Shown here in pieces: positions 1-7,532 of a DNA stretch of 64,000 nucleotides (position 1 is the first letter of the stretch; each line of letters begins with the position of its first letter). The translations under genes and the position numbers were made by a program. Source of the stretch: Mesonia algae (GTDB taxonomy: Bacteria; Bacteroidota; Bacteroidia; Flavobacteriales; Flavobacteriaceae); NCBI RefSeq assembly GCF_003253545.1, contig NZ_QKYV01000001.1:186001-250000 (forward strand). Reading direction: 5' to 3'. Below the pieces are notes generated by a model. That model saw nothing but the letters and a program-made list of their open reading frames with translations, searched no databases and had not been told where the DNA came from.

Positions 1-77
1 CCGTGACTTGCAAAAGCACCAAGAATTACTGCGAGGAATCCACTTAAACTTCCTAAAATTAACAACTTTCTATGCAT
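1..77 (-). CDS. DUF423 family small membrane protein (5' part only)
   Basis: Only the first 25 or so codons are in the window; the gene runs off the left edge. The translation begins MHRKLLILGSLSGFLAVILG and continues AFASHG. This is the first transmembrane helix and the AFxAHG-like signature of the DUF423 (YgdD-like) family of roughly 120-residue inner-membrane proteins of unknown function. It is divergent from the saccharopine dehydrogenase gene. The ATG at 77 is the only reasonable start. The family call is inferred from this short stretch. Confidence 0.7.
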   Translation of the reverse strand, partial: MHRKLLILGSLSGFLAVILGAFASH

Positions 78-148
78 CTATTATTTTTTTTACCGGTAAT
101 TAATTAATTACTTTGAAGAATAACTGCAAATTTAAACAACTATTTAAG

Positions 149-1519
149 ATGCGAAACATATTAATTATTGGAGCAGGAAAATCTACCTCTTCCCTCATTA
201 AATATTTAAAAGAAAAATCAACTTCAGAAAAACTCTTCTTAACTATTGGCGATTTGTCTATAGAAAATGCTCAAAAATTTGCTGGAGATCATGAAAATGC
301 CAAAGCAATTTCTCTTGACATTTTTAAAGAAGAAGAGCGTAAAGAAGCTATTAAAAATGCAGATATTGTTATCTCAATGCTTCCCGCAAGATTCCACATA
401 GAAGTCGCTAAAGATTGTGTAGAATTTGGTAAAAATATGGTTACCGCTTCTTACGTAAGCAAAGAAATGGAAGCTCTAGATGAAGCTGTAAAAAATAAAG
501 GTTTAGTATTTATGAATGAGATTGGTGTCGATCCAGGCATTGATCATATGAGTGCCATGCAAGTTATTGACAAAATTAGGGAGAATGGCGGCAAGCTATT
601 GCTTTTTGAATCTTTTACTGGCGGTTTAGTAGCTCCAGAGAGCGATACCAATTTATGGAATTACAAATTTACTTGGAACCCTAGAAACGTTGTAGTAGCA
701 GGTCAAGGTGGTGCTGCAGAGTTTATGCAAGAAGGGCAGTATAAATATATCCCATATCACCGACTTTTTAGAAGAACCGAATTTTTAGAAGTTGAAGGCT
801 ACGGAAAATTTGAAGGACTTGCCAACAGAAACTCTCTTGCTTATCAAAGTGTTTATGGTTTAGATAGCATTAAAACTTTATATAGAGGAACTTTAAGAAG
901 AGTAGGCTTTAGTAAAGCATGGAATATGTTTGTTCAATTAGGAATGACCGATGACACCTATTTTATGCAAAACTCAGAAAATATGAGTTATAGAGAGTTT
1001 GTAAACTCATTTCTTCCTTACTCCCCTACAGATTCTGTGGAGCTTAAAATGCGTTATTCCCTTAAAATAGATCAAGATGATTTGATGTGGGAAAAACTTT
1101 TGGAACTTGATATTTTCAACACCGATAAAAAGATAGGAATTAAAGATGCAACACCTGCTCAAGCGCTCCAAAAAATTCTTGAAGACAAATGGACCTTAGC
1201 AGAAGATGATAAAGATATGATCGTGATGTATCATAAATTTGGATATGAACTTGACGGAAAGAAAAAACAAATTGATTCTACCATGGTTCATATTGGTGAA
1301 GATCAAACTTATACTGCAATGGCCAAAACTGTAGGTTTACCTGTAGCGATTGCAACCGTTAAGATTTTAAACAAAGAAATCACCACTCCAGGGGTTTTAA
1401 GACCTATTAGCAAAGAAGTTTATGAGCCTATTTTAGCAGAATTAGCTGAAAATGGAATTGAATTTACTGAAAAAGAAGTAGATTATTTAGGTTACAACAA
1501 AGATAATATTGTAGGATAA
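149..1519 (+). CDS. saccharopine dehydrogenase family protein (Lys9-like)
   Basis: A soluble NAD(P)-dependent oxidoreductase of 456 residues. The N-terminus is a Rossmann fold with GAGKSTSSL at about residues 8-16. The middle and C-terminal parts look like the saccharopine dehydrogenase substrate domain, with GVDPGIDHMSA near residue 130. In this family the reaction interconverts saccharopine with glutamate and aminoadipate semialdehyde in lysine metabolism; the substrate here is inferred. The frame is open from a TTG at 113, but I chose the ATG at 149. It begins the protein exactly at the Rossmann strand (MRNILIIGAGK), and a weak promoter-like TTACTTTG at 108-115 overlaps the TTG. A strong terminator follows the gene, so it is probably monocistronic. 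Confidence 0.88.
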   Translation: MRNILIIGAGKSTSSLIKYLKEKSTSEKLFLTIGDLSIENAQKFAGDHENAKAISLDIFKEEERKEAIKNADIVISMLPARFHIEVAKDCVEFGKNMVTASYVSKEMEALDEAVKNKGLVFMNEIGVDPGIDHMSAMQVIDKIRENGGKLLLFESFTGGLVAPESDTNLWNYKFTWNPRNVVVAGQGGAAEFMQEGQYKYIPYHRLFRRTEFLEVEGYGKFEGLANRNSLAYQSVYGLDSIKTLYRGTLRRVGFSKAWNMFVQLGMTDDTYFMQNSENMSYREFVNSFLPYSPTDSVELKMRYSLKIDQDDLMWEKLLELDIFNTDKKIGIKDATPAQALQKILEDKWTLAEDDKDMIVMYHKFGYELDGKKKQIDSTMVHIGEDQTYTAMAKTVGLPVAIATVKILNKEITTPGVLRPISKEVYEPILAELAENGIEFTEKEVDYLGYNKDNIVG

Positions 1520-1537
1520 GCTTCATTAAATATTTAT

Positions 1538-1570
1538 AAAAAAACCTGCTATAATCTAGCAGGTTTTTTT
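1538..1570 (+). terminator. Rho-independent terminator after the saccharopine dehydrogenase gene
   Basis: CCTGCTA (1545-1551) pairs with TAGCAGG (1557-1563) around a 5-base loop. The stem is extended by an A-run on the left and a T-run on the right. It lies 18 bases after the stop codon. The symmetric A/T flanks mean it may also stop transcription leaving the tRNA on the opposite strand. Confidence 0.85.
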
Positions 1571-1571
1571 G

Positions 1572-1645
1572 TGGAGAATATCGGAGTCGAACCGATGACC
1601 TTTTGGCTGCCAGCCAAACGCTCTAGCCAACTGAGCTAATCCCCC
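1572..1645 (-). tRNA. tRNA-Ala(GGC)
   Basis: Read on the minus strand this folds as a complete tRNA of 74 bases. The 7-bp acceptor GGGGGAT/ATTCTCC includes two G-U pairs. The D-arm has AGCTCAGTTGGCTAGAGC. The anticodon stem TTTGG/CCAAA carries the loop CTGGCAG, giving anticodon GGC (alanine, codon GCC). The T-arm has GGTTCGACTCC. The CCA end is not encoded. It lies just downstream of the antiporter gene on the same strand and could be co-transcribed with it. Confidence 0.93.
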
Positions 1646-1669
1646 AATCCAAAAGCTAATGTAAAACAT

Positions 1670-3121
1670 TTATCCAAAATCCTGAGCCATTTTAGTTAAA
1701 TCTTTAGTGCTTGTTGAAATGACTTGTAAGGTATCTCCGTATTTTAATTCTGTTGATCCAGATGGAACAAAATATTTCGCTTTTCTAATAATCATTACCA
1801 CTAAACTGTCTTTTGGCAGATCTAATTCGTGAATCTTTTTACCAATTACCTTACTGTTAGAAGAAATATAAATTTCTGCACTTTCAGTTTTAGAATCTTC
1901 AGAAAACTCAAATGCTCTAGCCTTCTTTAGAGTTTTAATTTCATTGTCTTGCACACCAAGCCATTGTGCCATTTTATTAATGGTAGTTCCTTGTAGCATA
2001 ATAGAAACCAAGGTAACTAAAAATACGATATTGAAGATTAAATCGGCTTTATCTAACCCCATTACCATCGGGAAAGTTGCAAAAACAATGGGCACCGCTC
2101 CTCGTAATCCCACCCAAGAGATAAAAAGCTTACTCCTTATATTTACCTTAAAAAAAGCTAAGCTTATAAAAACACTTAAAGGACGAGCTACAAATATGAG
2201 AAACAATGCAATAGCCAAACCAATAGGTAAAATATCAATTACTCTAGAAGGAAACACCAACAATCCTAAAGTTAAGAATAGTATAATCTGCATTAGCCAA
2301 GCAAAACCATCAAAAAACTGACGTAAAGCATACTTTTTAACCAATTCACTATTCGCTAACAAAACCGAAGATACATATACAGCTAGGAAACCATTTCCAT
2401 GAATCACTTCCGTAAAGGAATAAATAATAAAACTTAAGGCTAAACCTAAAACAGGATAAAGACCTTCAAAATCTAAAGCGATTTTATTAATAAGCCATTT
2501 GCTTCCTTTTCCTAAAAAATATCCAGAAACTCCTCCAATAACAAGTTGTAAAACCAAATCTAATACAGAGGAGGTTAAAGAAAATTCTTGCGCTACGACC
2601 ATCCCCGTAAATAAGGTGGTTAGAAAGTAAGCCATCGGGTCGTTACTCCCACTTTCTAACTCAAGCATAGGTCTAATCCCATACTTTAAGTTAATGTTGT
2701 TAGATCTTAGAATAGAAAATACCGCAGCAGCATCTGTAGAAGATACAATAGCGCCAAGTAAAAATGCTTCAATAAGTGTAAAATCTAACAAGTAATATGT
2801 AAAACCTCCCACAGCTCCCGCTGTAATAAAAACCCCAAGTGTGGATAATAAAAATCCTTTTGCGGCCACAGGTTTTACAGCTTTCCAACGGGTATCTAAG
2901 CCTCCTGAAAACAAGATGACATTAAGGGCAATTATTCCTATAAACTGAGCAAAACTGGGATTATCAAAATTAATTCCTAAGATTCCCTCAGATCCTGCCA
3001 ACATTCCTACAGAGAGGAATAAAATTAATGTTGGCACTCCAAATTTATAAGAAGTTTTACCTGCTAAAATACTCATAAGCAGCAGCAAAGAACCTACAAG
3101 TATAAAATATTGAGATTCCAT
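1670..3121 (-). CDS. potassium/proton antiporter, CPA1 family with C-terminal TrkA-C domain
   Basis: An inner-membrane monovalent cation/proton antiporter of 483 residues, of the CvrA/NhaP2 type. About 12-13 hydrophobic helices fill residues 1-380, with the family motifs FSGGLDTRW, SSTDAAAVFS, ELESGSNDPMAY and WVGLRGAVPIVFA. The adjacent Asn-Asp in GSNDP is typical of electroneutral CPA1 exchangers. Residues of about 405-480 form a cytosolic RCK-C (TrkA-C) domain (ISSNSKVIGKKI, LKYGDTLQVI), probably a ligand-sensing regulatory module. The protein is shorter than E. coli CvrA (about 578 residues). Its start ATG at 3121 directly abuts the stop of the hydrolase gene, indicating an operon with the nuclease and hydrolase. 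K+ versus Na+ specificity cannot be read from the sequence. Confidence 0.88.
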   Translation of the reverse strand: MESQYFILVGSLLLLMSILAGKTSYKFGVPTLILFLSVGMLAGSEGILGINFDNPSFAQFIGIIALNVILFSGGLDTRWKAVKPVAAKGFLLSTLGVFITAGAVGGFTYYLLDFTLIEAFLLGAIVSSTDAAAVFSILRSNNINLKYGIRPMLELESGSNDPMAYFLTTLFTGMVVAQEFSLTSSVLDLVLQLVIGGVSGYFLGKGSKWLINKIALDFEGLYPVLGLALSFIIYSFTEVIHGNGFLAVYVSSVLLANSELVKKYALRQFFDGFAWLMQIILFLTLGLLVFPSRVIDILPIGLAIALFLIFVARPLSVFISLAFFKVNIRSKLFISWVGLRGAVPIVFATFPMVMGLDKADLIFNIVFLVTLVSIMLQGTTINKMAQWLGVQDNEIKTLKKARAFEFSEDSKTESAEIYISSNSKVIGKKIHELDLPKDSLVVMIIRKAKYFVPSGSTELKYGDTLQVISTSTKDLTKMAQDFG

Positions 3122-3967
3122 CTAATTGTCTTTAATAAAGTGAATACTCTTACTTACTATGTGTTTTAAACTTACACTCATCTCCTCTTTTTCCCAAGGG
3201 TGCTGTGTATCAAAAACGTGATTACTTTCATCTAATAAAAACATTTTTGCTTTAGGGTTCCATTCTTGTAAACGTTCGGCTTCTTTCACCTTAACGGAAG
3301 TATCTCCTTTGGCGTGGAGTATAAGTTGCGGAATTTTTAAATTTTGCACCGCATTAGAAATGTCTAAATCTTCTCTATGCTCTATAAAATCTTCATAAAA
3401 CTGAATATCATGGGGCATTTGCTGCTTAGTTCTTCCATTTTCCACATAATAGACCTTATCCTTTTGCCATTGGGTTAACTTTTCTCCCGAAGGAAATCGA
3501 GAAGCAAAATCACTAACTCCTGCCCACGTGGTGACCGTGCTCACTTTTTTTTCTTGGTTGGCTTTTAATAAAACAATTCCGCCACCTCTACTGTGACCTA
3601 TTAAATGAATTTGCTGGGCATTAATATTTGCAGCAAATCGATTATCGCTTACCAACCAATCTATCACACACTGTAAATCGTGCAACTGTTTGGTATAATT
3701 ATCTTGTGCAAAAGCTTCTAGATTTGGAAAATCTATTGGTTGCTCAGGTGTACCTCCATTATGGGAAAAATTAAATTTAACAAAGAAAAAATCGTTTTCA
3801 GCAAAATGTTCGGCTACTAAATTCCAAGCACCCCAATCCTTAAATCCTTTATAACCATGGCAAAAAACAACGATGGGTTTTGGAGATTGATCGGGTTTAA
3901 AAAATGCGTCGATGACAATTGGTAAACCATTACTTCCTTTTAGTGTAAAATTCTTTTCTCTTATCAT
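3122..3967 (-). CDS. alpha/beta hydrolase (dienelactone hydrolase-like)
   Basis: A probable cytosolic esterase or peptidase of the alpha/beta hydrolase fold, 281 residues with no signal peptide. The oxyanion-hole HG motif is at about residue 37 (VVFCHGYKGF). The nucleophile elbow GHSRGG places the serine near residue 126. An aspartate in HAKGDTSV near residue 221 and a histidine in SNHVFDTQHPW near residue 251 complete the triad. The start ATG overlaps the stop of the upstream nuclease gene in an ATGA, and the antiporter follows without a gap, so the three genes are translationally coupled. The substrate is unknown. Confidence 0.85.
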   Translation of the reverse strand: MIREKNFTLKGSNGLPIVIDAFFKPDQSPKPIVVFCHGYKGFKDWGAWNLVAEHFAENDFFFVKFNFSHNGGTPEQPIDFPNLEAFAQDNYTKQLHDLQCVIDWLVSDNRFAANINAQQIHLIGHSRGGGIVLLKANQEKKVSTVTTWAGVSDFASRFPSGEKLTQWQKDKVYYVENGRTKQQMPHDIQFYEDFIEHREDLDISNAVQNLKIPQLILHAKGDTSVKVKEAERLQEWNPKAKMFLLDESNHVFDTQHPWEKEEMSVSLKHIVSKSIHFIKDN

Positions 3968-6657
3968 ACTTCTTTTTCTTTAAACGGAATTTCAGGATTG
4001 AGAATTTCGAGAATTAAATTCTGTAATACTTCATCAAACTGAATCATCATTTCCTTACTAATTAAGGTCTCTTTCCCTTCTTTTAATTCTAAAAAACCTG
4101 ATTTTAAATTTTTAAAAGAAATAATTCCGCCTTGAGCTTTATCAAAATCTTCGTCTTTTAAAATCATTTTCGCATAACATAAAACTTGAAATGCTTTACT
4201 GAATTTATAATCGGTTCCCAGCAAATTCCAATCTTTAATGGTAACATCTTTTGCTTCTACTTTTCCTGTTTTATAATCTATAATTCTTTTAATTCCGTCA
4301 AGGGAATCTAAGCGATCTACTTTTCCTTTGATAAAAACGGGGATTTGCAGCTGCGGAATCTCTACTTGTATTTTTTCTTCGGCTTCTAAACTAATAATCT
4401 GAACCGAATGTTGTGTTAATTCATTTTTCTGAAACTGAAAAAAATTATGTAAATAACGTTTAGCCACCTCATGAATCAATAGGTTTTTACCCTTGTGAAT
4501 TGGAGCATTCTTATATACTTTTTTAAATTGTTTCAAAACCTCATCATCACTGGTTTTAACAAGTTTCTCCACATCTTCTTTACAGATCTCTTTCCCAACA
4601 AACGGAAGAAACATTTGCTCAAGACTATCGTGTATAATAGTTCCCAACGTATTTGCGGCAACAGTTTCTTCTACCTCTTGCTCCTCTTTTATCCCCAATA
4701 CATAACGCTTGTAAAAATCTAAAGGATTTCGAATATAGGTAGTCAAAGCAGAGGGTGAAAACCCATAAGCGGCTTGTTTTTCTAGCTTTTTAATTACCGC
4801 AGGAGTTTTTTCTATTTCTAAAAGTTGGCTCGATATAGAAGGCACTTTAGGATTAACAAAAGTGGATTCTAATTTTTTCTCGACCTCCAATTGGGTAATA
4901 AACCTACTTTTTTCTCCGGCATTAAGTCCGTCTTGCTCGGTGTTATATAAAATATGAATATTCTCAGCACGTTGCATCAATCGGTAAAAGTGATAAGTAT
5001 AAACCGCATCTTTTTCTTTGTAGGTAGGCAAACCATATTCTTTTTTGAGATCATAAGGAATAAACGAATTACTGCTTTTTCCTGCAGGTAAAACACCTTC
5101 GTTAACCGATGTAAGTATTACATTTTTGTAATCAATTACCCTTGTTTCTAACATCCCCATAAGCTGTAAGCCGTCAAAAGGAGAACCTGCAAAATCTAAA
5201 GATTTGGTCGTTAAACTATCTCTATAAATTTTATACAACACCTTAATATGATCTACAGTACTTTGCTCTTCTAAAATATTCTTTAACTGAACAAATAGCG
5301 CATTAAAATGAAATAAATACTCGGTTTCTAAAGCATAGTTATCAACCTCTTTTCCTCGCAAGACTTGAATTATATTCAGCATGGCTTGGATGAAACTTTT
5401 GGTGGATTGATGTAATTGAAAAGCTTGATTTAAAAATTCGCTAAATGCGGAATTCTCTACCGATTTAATTTTATTTAAACTAATAAAAACCAGATTGGAG
5501 GCAATGATTTCTTTTTGCAGCTGCTCGCTTTCTAATGCAAATATTTGTAACACAAATGGATGTTTTAAAACTTCTAAAACCCATTTGAAATAAAGCTGAT
5601 CCTCTTCTCGTTCTTGTATTTTAAATAAACTCTCAAATAAGGAAGCTAAAGGAGTATCCCCCAAAGGCAATCCCATCGTAATATTTATCTTCTCTACATT
5701 CTCTGGTAAAGAATTGAGTAAAACAGGTAATAAACCTTCGTCATTAAGCACGACTGCCGTTTGCTTGATTTCTTCTGCTGGAAGGTCTTTTAAAATTTGT
5801 GCTATATATTTGGCTTGACCTATATTTTTTGGAATTCCTGTAAGCTGAATGTTTTTAGGTTGCTCATAATTTCTCGGTAAACCTTTTAAAGGATTCTCTT
5901 TAAAATAGTCCCATTTTTTCACATAATTACGAACAAACAAAGAAGCTTCGTGATTAGAATTTTGATAAAAAACCTCATCGAGATCCCAAAATATTTTTCC
6001 GCGATTTTGTTTTAATATATACTGAATTAGTTTCTGCTCGGCTGTATTTAAAGCATTAAAACCAATAAAAATATAGTCTTGTGTATTTTCTTCTAAATAA
6101 GAAACGATCTTCTCTGAAGCTTCTCTATACATTAAACCTTGATACGCCTTCCCATCTTCAATAATGCGATGAGTGAAGTTTTTATAAAGTTCGGGTAGCT
6201 GCTTCCAAAACCATAAATAATTTTTTACTAAGTCGGTTTGATTTTCACTTTTAGACCAGTGATTAATATCTTGTATTCTAGAGAGGTAATTAAAAAAATG
6301 ATCGGCATCTATTAAATACCTATCGATTTCATTAAAATCGTAAATTAAGGTCTGTGCCCAAGCATAAAAGCTATCAAAAGATTCTTGATGTTCTTTGTCT
6401 ATAGTTTGCACATAAGTTTGATAAAGCTCAAATATACTCCCTGTATTATCTAAGGGAATAAGCTGAGTAATTTGCGCAATAAAATCTTCGGTACTCAAAA
6501 CCTCTGGCATAAAAATAGTTGTATGCACTTTACTTTTAATCTTTTCTTTTAAAAAACTTCCTGCTCGTTTACTCGGCAAGATAAACGTGGTTTTTTCAAA
6601 ATTAAAATCGGGATTAGACAGTAAGGTATCTAAGGTTTCTTCTATAAAAGTCTTCAT
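3964..6657 (-). CDS. PD-(D/E)XK nuclease family protein, AddB-like
   Basis: An 897-residue protein resembling the AddB/RexB subunit of double-strand-break processing enzymes. The N-terminal half is helicase-like in layout, with the start LPSKRAGSFLKEK typical of Bacteroidota members, but I see no intact Walker A motif. The C-terminal 250 residues form a RecB-type nuclease: SPSALTTYIRNPLDFYKRY, then NTLGTIIHDSLEQMF, then KGKVDRLD and IIDYKTGK near residue 790 with the catalytic Asp and Lys. The four cysteines of the AddB iron-sulfur cluster are not apparent. No AddA-type helicase gene is in the window. It is the first gene of an operon with the hydrolase and antiporter, behind a terminator. 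Confidence 0.82.
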   Translation of the reverse strand: MKTFIEETLDTLLSNPDFNFEKTTFILPSKRAGSFLKEKIKSKVHTTIFMPEVLSTEDFIAQITQLIPLDNTGSIFELYQTYVQTIDKEHQESFDSFYAWAQTLIYDFNEIDRYLIDADHFFNYLSRIQDINHWSKSENQTDLVKNYLWFWKQLPELYKNFTHRIIEDGKAYQGLMYREASEKIVSYLEENTQDYIFIGFNALNTAEQKLIQYILKQNRGKIFWDLDEVFYQNSNHEASLFVRNYVKKWDYFKENPLKGLPRNYEQPKNIQLTGIPKNIGQAKYIAQILKDLPAEEIKQTAVVLNDEGLLPVLLNSLPENVEKINITMGLPLGDTPLASLFESLFKIQEREEDQLYFKWVLEVLKHPFVLQIFALESEQLQKEIIASNLVFISLNKIKSVENSAFSEFLNQAFQLHQSTKSFIQAMLNIIQVLRGKEVDNYALETEYLFHFNALFVQLKNILEEQSTVDHIKVLYKIYRDSLTTKSLDFAGSPFDGLQLMGMLETRVIDYKNVILTSVNEGVLPAGKSSNSFIPYDLKKEYGLPTYKEKDAVYTYHFYRLMQRAENIHILYNTEQDGLNAGEKSRFITQLEVEKKLESTFVNPKVPSISSQLLEIEKTPAVIKKLEKQAAYGFSPSALTTYIRNPLDFYKRYVLGIKEEQEVEETVAANTLGTIIHDSLEQMFLPFVGKEICKEDVEKLVKTSDDEVLKQFKKVYKNAPIHKGKNLLIHEVAKRYLHNFFQFQKNELTQHSVQIISLEAEEKIQVEIPQLQIPVFIKGKVDRLDSLDGIKRIIDYKTGKVEAKDVTIKDWNLLGTDYKFSKAFQVLCYAKMILKDEDFDKAQGGIISFKNLKSGFLELKEGKETLISKEMMIQFDEVLQNLILEILNPEIPFKEKEV

Positions 6658-6671
6658 AGCCTAAAAATAAA

Positions 6672-6697
6672 AAAACGCCTCTAAGTAGAGGCGTTTT
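6672..6697 (-). terminator. terminator between the zinc peptidase and nuclease genes
   Basis: CGCCTCT (6676-6682) pairs with AGAGGCG (6687-6693) around a 4-base loop. It is flanked by A on one side and T on the other, so it works in either direction. It sits between two minus-strand genes, downstream of the zinc peptidase, and separates it from the nuclease operon. Confidence 0.85.
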
Positions 6698-6740
6698 CCA
6701 GTATAAATTATGAGATTTTTTAATCTATATTTTTTCCGAT

Positions 6741-7439
6741 TTAATCTCTCCCTAGAAAGATCCCGATAAAATAAAGTAATGTAGCTAAAGAACCAATTGC
6801 TGCAACAACATAAGTTCTTGCTGCCCATTTTAAAGCATCTTTAGAACCTTCATATTCCTGCGGAGTTACAATATTTTCGGCTTTAAGCCAAGCTAAAGCT
6901 CTATTACTCGCATCATATTCCACCGGAAGGGTAATAAAACTAAATAAAGTTCCCATCCCAAACATAATAATCCCTGCCAACAGCACCATTTGTCCTACTC
7001 CACCAGCGACCATCATCATTAAGATAATTCCTCCCATAATCACAAACTGACTATATTTAGAAGCTACACTTACAACAGGAACTAAAGTACTTCTCATTTT
7101 TAACCATCCGTAAGCTTGTGCATGTTGTACTGCGTGACCACATTCGTGCGCTGCTACAGCCGCTGCGGCTGCATTACGTTGCGCATAAACCGATTCACTC
7201 AAGTTCACAGTCTTTTTTTGAGGATGATAATGATCTGTCAATTGTCCTGGAGTTGAAATGACTTTTACATCGTAAATCCCATTATCTTCTAGCATTTTAC
7301 GAGCAATTTCTGCTCCGCTCATCCCATTTTGCAAATGTACTTTTGAGTACTGCTTAAACTTAGATTTAAGCTTGTGACTTACGTACCAACTTACTAGCAT
7401 AATTGCGCCAATAAGAATATAATATTCCATCCCTATCAT
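6741..7439 (-). CDS. zinc metallopeptidase, YugP family (membrane)
   Basis: A membrane-embedded neutral zinc peptidase of 232 residues (Zn_peptidase_2/YugP family). An N-terminal helix (residues 5-22) is followed by a cytosolic stretch, then the zinc-binding HECGH at residues 98-102 preceded by an alanine-rich segment. Two or three further hydrophobic helices follow (about 125-170 and 205-230). The family is conserved in bacteria, but substrates are not established. The gene is flanked by terminators on both sides, so it is probably transcribed alone. A near-consensus -7 box TATATTAG (7461-7468, minus) lies 21 bases upstream. Confidence 0.88.
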   Translation of the reverse strand: MIGMEYYILIGAIMLVSWYVSHKLKSKFKQYSKVHLQNGMSGAEIARKMLEDNGIYDVKVISTPGQLTDHYHPQKKTVNLSESVYAQRNAAAAAVAAHECGHAVQHAQAYGWLKMRSTLVPVVSVASKYSQFVIMGGIILMMMVAGGVGQMVLLAGIIMFGMGTLFSFITLPVEYDASNRALAWLKAENIVTPQEYEGSKDALKWAARTYVVAAIGSLATLLYFIGIFLGRD

Positions 7440-7483
7440 AATTTTTATTTTTTTAAAACTCTAATATAGTCTTTTTAAAAGCA

Positions 7484-7511
7484 AAAACCCCGCCAAAGAA
7501 GCGAGGTTATT
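7484..7511 (-). terminator. terminator after leuS
   Basis: On the minus strand AACCTCGC and GCGGGGTT pair with one mismatch around a short loop, and are followed by a T-run. It lies about 20 bases beyond the leuS stop codon. Confidence 0.75.
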
Positions 7512-7532
7512 TTTTGCTGTTATTTTGTCATT

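Noticed and set aside
113-148. TTG start for the saccharopine dehydrogenase gene
   Set aside because: It adds 12 residues with no family similarity in front of the Rossmann strand and overlaps a promoter-like box; the ATG at 149 is better.
1572-1645. tRNA read as glycine
   Set aside because: The anticodon in the 7-base loop CTGGCAG is GGC, which reads alanine codon GCC; glycine would need GCC as anticodon.
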